A stretch of DNA of 25,489 bases from Entophlyctis helioformis (Eukaryota; Chytridiomycota; Chytridiomycetes; Chytridiales; Chytriomycetaceae). Position 1 is the stretch's first letter; each line of letters begins with the position of its first letter. The position numbers were made by a program, and so were the translations under genes. The notes under the pieces are model-generated. The model was given only the letters and a program-made list of their open reading frames with translations. It made no database searches and was not told where the DNA came from. Positions 1 through 7,924 of this stretch are shown here, in pieces. The stretch is from positions 1-25,489 of the forward strand of contig JAHLKH010000276.1 of NCBI GenBank assembly GCA_025526915.1. The letters run 5' to 3'.

Positions 1-530
1 GTCGCGCATCTTCACGATCGACCCGACGGGCGAAGTCAAGCTCGAGCTCATGTCCAACTTCAAGTCGTCGTACATCAAGCTGAACGATGTTGTTGACCAG
101 ATGTTCCCGCCGCTGAGCCGATCGTTGGAGGGCGAGTTCACCGACTGGTCGTACTGGCGCTCGGAGCTGCCCGAGATCAAGATTGACGTTGGGGCAGCAA
201 GACGCACCACGTGCCGCCGCCGCCGGACGAGAACGTCGAAGACTCGGACGACGACGAGGAGGACGACTTTGATGACGAGGATGGCGACTCGGACGAGGAG
301 GACTTTGACGAGCACGCCCCTGATGCCAAGGGGGCGAAATGCCGCCTCGGGTGCCAAGACGGTGAGCAAGATCCCCAGTGCAGGTGCAGGCGCGGCCGGC
401 ACGGCTCCAGCGGCCGCCAAGGTGCACGCCGCGAAGCCGGACGCGGTGGATGCCGATGACGATGAACGAGCAGCTTCTTGAGCAGCAGGAGGCAGAGCGG
501 CTTGCAGCGATGAAGAACACGCCGTTCTGA
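1..530 (+). CDS. PAH1: Phosphatidate phosphatase, lipin/Pah1 family, C-terminal end (5' partial, frameshifted)
   Basis: Lipins dephosphorylate phosphatidate to diacylglycerol at the ER/nuclear membrane, feeding triacylglycerol and phospholipid synthesis. The window opens inside the gene. From base 2 the frame reads SRIFTIDPTGEVKLEL, then SSYIKLNDVVDQMFPPL and FTDWSYWRSELPEI, which is the end of the C-terminal lipin (LNS2) domain. The catalytic DxDxT motif lies upstream of the window. After IKID (about 186-192) the frame breaks: the next bases read WGSKTHHVPPPPDE plus a long Asp/Glu tail only in another frame, as if one T were missing before a GGGG run. A second shift lies near a run of five G (about 331-335). 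A third, near 461, leads to a tail ending KNTPF and a TGA at 528-530. If the third shift is not real, the frame stops at 479-481 instead. The family call is secure from the N-terminal 60 residues. The exact C-terminus is not. Confidence 0.85.
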
Positions 531-1181
531 ATGAATGACGTTCCCCCATTACCAACAATGACTGTTGCAAAAGCAACCGTTCGAGCAGCAGCACAAGCAA
601 CCGCACAAGCAACCGCACAAGCAACGGCAAAAGCATCCCGACAGGTGCTGCCGGCGCAGTGGACGACGCAGTGGACGGACCCACGCCCGCTGTATGCGTC
701 AGTGTCGTCCCGGCCGTTTGGGGCCGGGGCACGGGCAGCACTGGCGACGCCCGTGCAGCCGGACGAGGTCGGCATCGACCCGGAGCGGGGCTGGCTGTAT
801 CTCAAGCAGGGCGGCTACGAGCAGCGGCTGGACGCAGCGTTTGGGGCACGGGCGGCGTGGCGGCTGCTGCCGGTCGGGCTGGCGCAGGTGACGGGCAGCG
901 GCCGCGTGCTGTACCGGCCGTTTGCGCTCGTGGTCGGCGGCACGTTTGTGTCCGAGGCGGTTGGCGAGGCGACGCTGGCGTCGTTTGACACGCTGGCCAC
1001 GGCGCATCGGTGGTGCGAGTACACGGCGCTGGTGCGGACGTGCAAGGACCTGGGCGTGGCGTCGGAGCTGTGGGACCCGGCGGTCGTGGGCCGCATGCGC
1101 GACCGGCTGTTCACGGCCGTGTGGAGCAGGGACGCCGCGGGGCGCTCGCGGCGCTTGTGGGTGCAGCGGCCGGCGCAGTGA
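531..1181 (+). CDS. MGM101: Mitochondrial genome maintenance protein Mgm101 (Rad52-type recombinase)
   Basis: Mgm101 is a single-strand annealing protein of the Rad52 superfamily, found in mitochondrial nucleoids and required for mtDNA repair and maintenance. This is a single exon with no intron. The conserved core is clear: SSRPFGAGA, DEVGIDPERGWLYL, AFGARAAWRLLP, RPFALVVGGTFVSEA and CKDLGVASELWDP, with a basic C-terminal stretch. Translation could start at 531 (216 aa), directly after the upstream stop, or at 558 (MTVAKATV, 207 aa). I prefer 558. From there the N-terminus is an Ala/Gln/Lys/Arg-rich helix without acidic residues, typical of a mitochondrial presequence, and it contains a short ATAQ tandem repeat (bases about 591-626). 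Yeast Mgm101 has two adjacent cysteines at the CKDLG motif, as far as I recall. Here the first is Thr. The gene is only about 0-27 bp from the upstream gene. Confidence 0.9.
   Translation: MNDVPPLPTMTVAKATVRAAAQATAQATAQATAKASRQVLPAQWTTQWTDPRPLYASVSSRPFGAGARAALATPVQPDEVGIDPERGWLYLKQGGYEQRLDAAFGARAAWRLLPVGLAQVTGSGRVLYRPFALVVGGTFVSEAVGEATLASFDTLATAHRWCEYTALVRTCKDLGVASELWDPAVVGRMRDRLFTAVWSRDAAGRSRRLWVQRPAQ
591..626 (+). repeat. Short in-frame tandem repeat in the MGM101 presequence
   Basis: About three copies of a 12-nt unit (caagcaaccgca) encode consecutive A-T-A-Q units in the presumed mitochondrial presequence. Such a repeat can change length without disturbing the frame. Confidence 0.75.
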
Positions 1182-1204
1182 CGTGCGCTCCGTGGCAGCG
1201 TCTG

Positions 1205-1215
1205 TAATATATGTA
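1205..1215 (+). terminator. AT-rich 3'-end element of MGM101
   Basis: The sequence taatatatgta starts 24 nt past the MGM101 stop in otherwise GC-rich DNA. It matches the kind of TA-rich efficiency element fungi use for 3'-end formation. Assigned by position and composition only. Confidence 0.35.
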
Positions 1216-1398
1216 TCTCATTGCACCTGTTTGGCAGGCGTTCAGCTCTTACAGGCGTGCCAGACGACCTGCTCTTACATCGACCAGCTCTTACAGACGG
1301 CACCATGTTGAACCGTCACGTGATCGCAGCACCGGCACACGCCTGAAAATTCTGCGCGCGGTTTGCCTCCTGCAACATGGCCGCTGCTACCCGTGCGT

Positions 1399-1447
1399 GC
1401 TGCCATCGCTGCCGTCGCTGCCGTTGCTGCCGTCGCTGCCGTCGCTG
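1399..1447. repeat. 9-nt tandem repeat (ctgccgtcg-like)
   Basis: About five imperfect copies of a 9-nt unit (ctgccatcg, ctgccgtcg, ctgccgttg and so on) lie upstream of the desaturase gene. No function is evident. Confidence 0.7.
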
Positions 1448-1657
1448 TGTGTCTGCTCGCCGCCGCTGACACACGCCATGCTGCTCTGCTTCTCTGCTGC
1501 GCTGCTGCCATGCTGCGCCGCTCCTATCGCCACGCACACACGCACGTACGAACGCCCGTCTGTCCGCGTGCGCCGACACCAAACACCAAACGCCTCCTTC
1601 TGATGAATGCGGTCCAACGGCGTCTGCGTCTGCGTCTGCAACGGCGTCTGCAATGGC

Positions 1658-3876
1658 ATGACATGGACCGCCGCCGGCCTGCACCGCTACCCAGCCAAGA
1701 CGTTCACCTGGTCGCAGGTGCGTGCGTCTGCCGACGCCGCCAAGGCCGATGCCGCCAAGGCCGACGCTCCCAAGGCCGCGCCCGCCCTCATCGTCATCCG
1801 CAACAAGGTGTACGACATCAGCGGCGACTTTGTCTCGTGGCATCCTGGCGGTGCCGTTGCCCTCTCGCAGGTGCGTCCGGCGTCGCTTGCTCGTGTCGCT
1901 TGCTCGTGTCGCTTGCCTGCGTCTCGTGCTGCCTGTCTCGTGCTCGTCGTCTGCCCGCTGTCCGGCAGGGATGCCTCCTCGTCGCCCGTTGCCTCTCGCT
2001 TGCCCTCTCGCTTGCCCTCTCGCTTGCCTCCCGCCCTCAAAACAGCGGGCGGGACGTGAGACACTGGCGGGCGGGCGGGCGGCATCGGCGAATCAGCAGA
2101 GTCCGCCCAATCGGCCAGCCAATCAGCAATCAGCAATCAATCTGCCAGCCGATGGATTTGCTCCGCGGAAGCTCGCTGCAGATCACTCGCCGGCTGTCTG
2201 GCTGACCGTCTTTCTGACTATCTGACTGACCGTCTGACTGTCTGCACATCCGCTTGGCTGCCGCTACTGCCGCTGCTTCCGCTGTCAACTCCTGGCTGGT
2301 CTCCGTCGGCAGGTTGGCTACGAGGCGTCCGGTACGTCCCTTTGCTGCCAATCGTTCTTGTCCGATCCATTTCGACTCACCACCACATCACCCTGTGCCA
2401 CGCTGCGATTTGCTGGTGGCGCCTTTCCATCGGCGGCTGCGGGCACTTTCTTGGATATGGCGCACTCGCCAACACAGGCGCTTTCGAGGCTTTCCACGAT
2501 GCCAAGGCATGGACCCTTTTGTCAAAGTACTACGTTGGCGATCTCGCCGCGTCCGAGATCGTCCCCCCGACGCGTAAGTGTGTCTGTGTGTGTGCCGTCC
2601 CTTGAACGGCCCCGTGGCTGACAGGCAGGACACTGCATGCGCAGCCTTCCTCCAGGACATCCAGAAGCTGCGCACGCTCGTGAAGCAAAAGGGCTGGGAC
2701 AAGGCCAGCAAGGCCTACTACGCCGCAAAGTTCTTCTCGAACATGGCCATTCTCGGCATTTCGCTCCTGCTGCTCGCCAAGTTTGGCAAGACGGTCGCCG
2801 GCACGGCCGTGTCGTCGCTCTTCATGGCTCTCTTCTGGCAGCAGTCGGGCTGGCTGGCGCACGACTTTTTGCACCACCAGGTGTTCAAGAACCGTGCCAT
2901 CAACAACGCGCTCGGCTACTTTATCGGCAACGTCTGCCAGGGCTTCTCGGTTGCATGGTAGGCATATCCGTGTTGGGCCAGTGTCTTGCCGTATGCTTGC
3001 ATGCGTGCTGCCTGCCGGCTAACAGGAGCCTTGATCCGTGAACAGGTGGAAGAACAAGCACTGCACCCACCACAGCACCACCAACATCCACAGCAGAGAC
3101 CCCGACATTGATACCCTGCCCTACCTTGCCTGGTCGGAGCACGCGCTCGAGGGCTTTGCCGACATTGGCGAGCACCAGGCGGCCGAGTTCCTCGTCAAGT
3201 ACCAGCCCATCCTGTACTTCCCTCTGCTGACGTTTGCCCGCCTCACGTGGGCCATCCAGTCGCTCCTCTGGTCGGCCAAGCCCAAGAGCGAGCGCACCTT
3301 CCCGACGCTTCCCCTTGTCGAGCGCGTCACCCTGGTTGCCCACTACGCCTGGCTCGTCACCGCCATCTACTTCTTCTCGACGCCCGTTCTTGGCTTCTTC
3401 TGGATCTCGCTCGCCCAGCTTCTCTGCGGCATCTTCCTTGCCTCGGTCTTTTCGCTCAACCACGTGCGTGCACACTTGCCCTTGGCTTCCAGACCATGTC
3501 CATCTCAGCCGTGCTGACCCTGTCCACTCTTCATGTGCTGTGCTGTGCTCTGGTGGAACAGAACGGCATGCCCGTCTACTCGGTCCAGGATGCCCAGAAG
3601 ATGGAGTTTTACGAGATTTCCATCCGCACCGGCCGCAACGTCGACCCCACGCACTTTAACAACTGGTTCACGGGCGGCCTCAACTACCAGATCGAGCACC
3701 ACATGTTCCCGACCATCCCTCGCAACAACCTCAAGTACGTTGCTCCCATCGTCGAGGACATTTGCAAGCGCCACAACATCCCGTACCACACCACGTCGTT
3801 TGGTGCTGGCATGGTCGAGGTTGTTGCTCGCCTGGGATCCATTGCCCGTCTTGCCCACAAGATGAAGCTCGAGTAG
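1658..3876 (+). CDS. Cytochrome b5-fused front-end fatty-acid desaturase (delta-6-like)
   Basis: Membrane enzyme of the ER that inserts a double bond between an existing one and the carboxyl end of an acyl chain, with electrons delivered by its own cytochrome b5 domain. Exons: 1658-1870, 2313-2331, 2478-2573, 2645-2957, 3046-3463, 3562-3876. All phases join, giving 457 aa, the usual family length. The b5 heme motif HPGG is at about residues 62-65 and its second heme His lies in AFHDAK (about 84). The three histidine boxes are HDFLHH (182-187), HCTHH (219-223) and QIEHH (396-400). The Gln in the third box is diagnostic of front-end desaturases. Hydrophobic stretches around 143-175 and before FSLNHNGMP fit membrane helices. 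The sequence reads closest to Mortierella delta-6 enzymes. Delta-5, or delta-8 on sphingolipids, cannot be excluded. An Ala/Lys/Asp repeat sits near residues 25-40. Exon 2 is only 19 nt and intron 1 is unusually long (442 nt). Confidence 0.93.
1871..2312 (+). other. Long first intron of the desaturase
   Basis: This 442-nt intron runs from gtgcgt to gtcggcag and is several times longer than most introns here. It contains three near-perfect copies of the 12-mer ctctcgcttgcc at about 1993-2028, followed by CTGACTGT-like repeats at about 2198-2240. No coding potential fits inside it. Confidence 0.7.
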
Positions 3877-3899
3877 ACTTGCTGCTCTTGAGATCAGTC

Positions 3900-3933
3900 G
3901 TCCCTCTCTCTCTCCCTCTCTCTCCTTCTTTAT
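3900..3933. repeat. CT-rich microsatellite
   Basis: An interrupted (CT)n tract lies between the desaturase stop (3876) and ARL3. It may belong to the desaturase 3'UTR or to a pyrimidine-rich ARL3 promoter. Confidence 0.65.
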
Positions 3934-4111
3934 CTGAATCTTTTTTCTTCTCCATCATCGCCTTGTTTTTCACCTACTTTTGGATCGTCTTTCTTCATTA
4001 GACCATGAATGAACCGGTAATTCGACCCTGCCATTCATCGTCGGAGCCAGTCCGCGCTGTTGGCGCGTGCGAGACGCGTCGGGTCCTGTCTTTGCCCAAC
4101 AACAAACGACG

Positions 4112-4706
4112 ATGGTTGGCACCCAGCACGGCATATGCTGCCCATTCAAAACGCACGCACACACACACACACGCTGACACACCACGCCACAGGGCCTGCT
4201 CTCGCTCCTGCGCAAGCTCAAGCGCTCCGACAAGGAGCTGCGTCTGCTGCTTCTCGGGCTCGACAACGCCGGCAAGACGTCGCTGCTCAAACGGCTTGCC
4301 GGCGAGGACATTTCCGAGATCAAGCCCACGCAGGGCTTCAACGTCAAGTCGGTCCACCAAGACGGCATCAAGATGAACGTGTGGGACATTGGCGGTGAGT
4401 CTGTGGGCTTCCCTGCGTTGTGGTATGTGTGGCTTGCTATCTCTCTCTCTCTCTCCCACACTCCTTCTTCCTCCTCCTGCTCCATTGCCACGTTCTCCTC
4501 TCCTCGCACACACGCACGCATACACGCGCGCGTTCTTGTGGATGAGCTCACGGATGCTGACGGATGCAATGCGGTGGACATGGCGGCGCGACCAGGCCAA
4601 CAGAGTATTCGTCCCTACTGGCGCAACTATTTCGAAAGCACAGACGTGTTGGTGTGACTGCACTCGCTTGTTTTGCTTGTTTTTGCTTGTTGGTTTGTTA
4701 CGGCTG

Positions 4707-4751
<45 letters not shown>

Positions 4752-5175
4752 ATGTCTGCGGTCGTGCTCACACTCCTTGCATGCTTACACAGATTTACGT
4801 AGTGGACAGCTCGGATCGACGACGGCTTGAAGAGACGTACGTGGTGTGGACATGTCGTCTCACTTGCCGTCCCTTTCCTCTCCTACTCACCATGCTCATC
4901 CACGCGTCCACAAACGCACACGCATACACACTCACAGGGGCGAGGAACTCAACGGCCTGTTGTCCGAACCCAAGCTACAAGGCGTGCCCGTGCTCGTGTT
5001 TGCCAACAAACAGGATCTCATGAACGCGCTCGGCGGCGAGGAGATTGCCACGGGACTGAATCTGGACGCCATCCGCGACCGGACATGGCATATCCAGCCG
5101 TGCTCCGCCAAGTCGGGCGACGGCGTGCAGGAGGGCATGGAATGGGCTCTCCAGATCTCTCAAAAGAAGGCGTGA
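4112..5175 (+). CDS. ARL3: ARL3-type ADP-ribosylation-factor-like small GTPase
   Basis: ARL3 is the GTPase that, when GTP-bound, releases lipidated cargo from carriers such as UNC119 and PDE6D, chiefly in cilia and flagella. Exons: 4112-4114 (ATG alone), 4193-4394, 4596-4651, 4793-4836, 4938-5175, giving 180 aa starting [11 protein letters not shown], colinear with animal ARL3 (about 182 aa). Motifs: P-loop GLDNAGKT, switch I region [12 protein letters not shown], switch [24 protein letters not shown] for guanine specificity, and [10 protein letters not shown]. The first intron would use a gttggc donor. The alternative is an ATG at 4005 with exon 4005-4016 and a gtaatt donor, giving MNEP in front of GLLSLL. 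I prefer 4112 because it restores the conserved N-terminus and gives a 78-nt intron, but both are open. ARL2 is less likely because of the MGLLS N-terminus. Presence suggests a flagellated organism. Confidence 0.93.
4708..4750. repeat. (TG)n microsatellite in ARL3 intron 3
   Basis: About 20 uninterrupted TG units lie within the intron 4652-4792. TG/CA tracts also occur near 2580, 4154-4170, 9255-9273, 12690-12718 and 16805-16822, so this dinucleotide is common in introns and spacers here. Confidence 0.9.
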
Positions 5176-5243
5176 CATTTTTGCATGGTCGTGGTCGCGG
5201 TGGTCGTCATCGTCGTGGTCGTGTCTCGCACGAGTGGTCACGC

Positions 5244-5249
5244 AATAAA
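5244..5249 (+). terminator. AATAAA poly(A) signal, ARL3
   Basis: A canonical hexamer 68 nt after the ARL3 stop at 5173-5175, at a normal distance for a eukaryotic 3'UTR. Confidence 0.65.
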
Positions 5250-5268
5250 CCCCTAAAGCTCCCGCGTC

Positions 5269-5299
5269 TCCCATCCACCCTCCCATCCACCCTCCCATC
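5269..5299. repeat. 12-nt tandem repeat (tcccatccaccc)
   Basis: Two perfect copies and a partial third lie between the ARL3 poly(A) signal and the end of the Spa2-like gene. Confidence 0.8.
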
Positions 5300-5492
5300 A
5301 GCAAGGCGTGCACAGGACGACAGGCGAAACTGCAATGGATGCTTGAGTTCATTGTAGTCTTGTTGGGATGGAGGCAGGATTCGAATCTGCAACGGGTGCT
5401 AGCGAGCAGCCGAGGCAAAGACCGCATATGGGATAGTAGGCAAATAGCAATAGCGTGTCGCGTGATAGGTGGCCGCGTCGAACACGATGGAT

Positions 5493-7893
5493 CTTACTCA
5501 ATCAGGCTTATAAGCTCCTTGACAAACTGCTCTCGGCATCGTCATCATCATCATCGTCGTCAGCATGTGAGCCAATGGCAGCAGACGCGGCAACACAGCG
5601 TTGGCAAACCCAAACCCAAACCCAAACACACACATACCTTGGCAATCTCATAAGACGAGGTGGCAAGCTTCTGCTTGAGCGTCTTGCTTTGTGGTGTGTT
5701 GACCATGGCAGCACCCAGCTCCTTCAGCTTGAGGCTGGCGTTGGACAGGTCAGTGAGAATCGTCTCTCCTCTGGATCGGAACTGCGAGCCGGCGGGACGG
5801 CCAAGGATCGAGCGAGACACGCCGACGAGGTTCTCGACAATCCGCGTGATGCCCGTGACCGTGTCGAGAAAGTCTGCGCCAAAGCCGGTCGACTGGCGCA
5901 TGGCGGAGAGGAGCGTTTGGATTGCTTGCACGATGAGGTCCGTCTGCTTCTCGAGGAACAGTTTGAGGTCCTCGATCTCGCTGTTGCTGCCATTCGCGTT
6001 GGCGTTGCCATTACTGTTGCTGTTTTGGCTGAAACTCGGCGTCGGAGTCCCTGAGCGTGATCCAGGGACATTGACTGCATTCGCCGCATTCCGTGCTTCC
6101 TCCAAGTGTTTCGGCAGCGCACCGTCCACGGGGTTGGATAGCCCCGTGTGCCGCTGGAACACGTGCAGGATCTGGACAATCGTGCCCGTCAGATCCGAGG
6201 TCGCCGCCAAAAGCGTGGATGCATTGCCCGGCGTAAAGTTGGTGGCAAACTCCTTGGCGACCGTCATGAGGTGGCGGAGTGCGGCAGAGAGCCGGTCCTT
6301 GACACCGTTGAGCTCTTCGCGCTCGCGGTAGTCGAGGCCACAGTCTGGGTTGAACTCGTACGCCTCAGAGTCAGCCGTGACGTTCTTGCACGAAATGACA
6401 ATGTTCTTCATCGCCACGAGCACATTGGTAGGCGTCTCTTCTCTGCTCATCCAACACCATCCAATATCGATCAGCCACGAGGCAGGGCAGGATCACATGA
6501 CACGGCGACAAGGTGCGGTCGCCACACACCTCGACGAGCGCAGCAAGTCACTGACAGCTTTCTGGTACGCGTCAACGTTGGCCATGCTGATAATACCCGC
6601 ATCCACAATATCGTCCTTTTCGTAGTCAATGTTGGGGTTTCGGCGCAAGGGTGTTTGTGCGACGGAAGGCGCTGCATTCGTGGTGGGTGGTGCAGCAGGT
6701 GTGGCAGGTGTCCGGCTTGGACTTTGCCCCTGCAACCGGCTATCCATGGCTTGCTTGTTCTGCAAATGGCACATCAAGTCAGAGGCTCAACTCGGCAATG
6801 AAATGGGATCGGCATCCAAGACAAGGATGCCTGCCAACTCACGCCTTCTTGGAACCGCCGAATGACTTCCAGATGGACTTCCTGCTGTGAACGGAGCTCT
6901 TCGTTCTTCTTGGATAACGCCTTGATCTCTTCCAGCAGGTTCGTCGCCTCGGCACGAATATCGCTCGCAATCTGCTCAAGCAACACATCAGGTCATGCCT
7001 CTGACGGCATCTCAAGAGCCAAGCACGGTTGAACTCTATAGACACACCTGCTGCTGCTCGTTGTAGTCGTCCTTGAGGCTCTCAAAGTCCATCTTCACAC
7101 GCTCGTGCGTCTGCACAAGTTCCTTGTGTTTCTTGTCAAGGTCCTGGTACCGCTCTTGCTCGCGAAGCAGCATCGCGGTGTACTCTTTCGTGACTTCCTT
7201 TGTCTTTTCTCGCTCAGCCTGTCCGGCACCAACGGCAGTTGTCAGCAACCATAGTCGGCAGCCCAAACAAGACGTGCCGCGTATACCCATGCCAAGACCC
7301 ACCTCGAGCTCTTGCTCCATGTCAACCAGACGCGCTTGGAGGGCCTGTGCGATCATCCTTGTGCTGTTTTCTTCAGGGCTGGCAGGCTGTACCACAGAGC
7401 CACGTCAGTCATGCAGCCTTCACGGCATCCCAGCAGCCATGCAAACGACCAAGCAAGGTCACATACACCTGTCATCAAGTTGCCCAGATCCATCATGAGA
7501 TTGTCCAGCGATGCTTTGCCGTGCGCCTCAGACCCCACCGTCGCCGCATTTCCACCTTGCGACTTTATGCTCTGCAGCGTGCCGTTGTTGGAAATCATCA
7601 GTGCCGGCTGCTGGGGGTACTGTGCATTCTCTGGTGTGGCAGATCGCGCATATCCAGACTGCCAAAAGCAACAGCAGATGAGCCGCTTGATCGCCCAGCA
7701 ACAGGGCGGCAAGCCCGTGCACGTACATTGATGGAAAAGTCGCCGACGCCATGGCCAAGAGCAGAGTTTGATGCCAAGGACGACAATGAGCCGATCTCCA
7801 TCCTAGTCAAAGGCGGCATGGACCCTACTTGTGGCTGCTGTTGTGCCTGTTGTTGCTGTGGCTGCTGCTGCTGCTGCTGCTGTGTTTGCTGTG

Positions 7894-7924
<31 letters not shown>

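Larger units (their letters stand above)
1182..1657. other. Intergenic region MGM101-desaturase
   Basis: This 476-bp spacer should hold the 3' end of MGM101 and the promoter and 5'UTR of the desaturase. An AT-rich block, taatatatgta at 1205-1215, lies just after the MGM101 stop and resembles a fungal 3'-end efficiency element. A tandem array of a 9-nt unit close to ctgccgtcg occupies about 1399-1447. Open frames through here are Ala/Leu/Cys-rich low-complexity shadows of that repeat. I see no gene in it. An upstream in-frame ATG at 1607 could extend the desaturase by 17 Val/Cys-rich residues, which I consider untranslated. Confidence 0.6.
5176..5492. other. Convergent intergenic region ARL3/Spa2-like gene
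   Basis: This 317-bp region separates two genes that end toward each other. It holds the ARL3 poly(A) signal at 5244-5249, a 12-nt tandem repeat (tcccatccaccc, about two and a half copies, 5269-5299) and a near-palindrome around gcaggattcgaatctgc at 5373-5389. No AATAAA is visible for the minus-strand gene. No open frame here looks coding. Confidence 0.6.

Noticed and set aside
1363..2205. Long plus-strand open frame of 280 codons upstream of the desaturase
   Set aside because: Its translation is Ala/Leu/Cys/Arg low complexity from the 9-nt repeat and it overlaps the true first exon and intron in another frame.
3998..4771. Long minus-strand open frame of 257 codons over ARL3
   Set aside because: It begins in the antisense of the TG microsatellite and is otherwise the shadow of the ARL3 exons. 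No recognisable domain.
5355..5480. A minus-strand tRNA gene
   Set aside because: The T-arm-like core has an A where G53 is invariant. I found no matching 5' acceptor strand (gatggag), no proper anticodon arm and no D arm, even allowing a long variable arm or an intron.
5605..5630. (CCCAAA)n as an internal telomere repeat
   Set aside because: Only about four units, and the unit is not the usual fungal CCCTAA. It sits inside an intron that is needed to join the last Spa2 exon.
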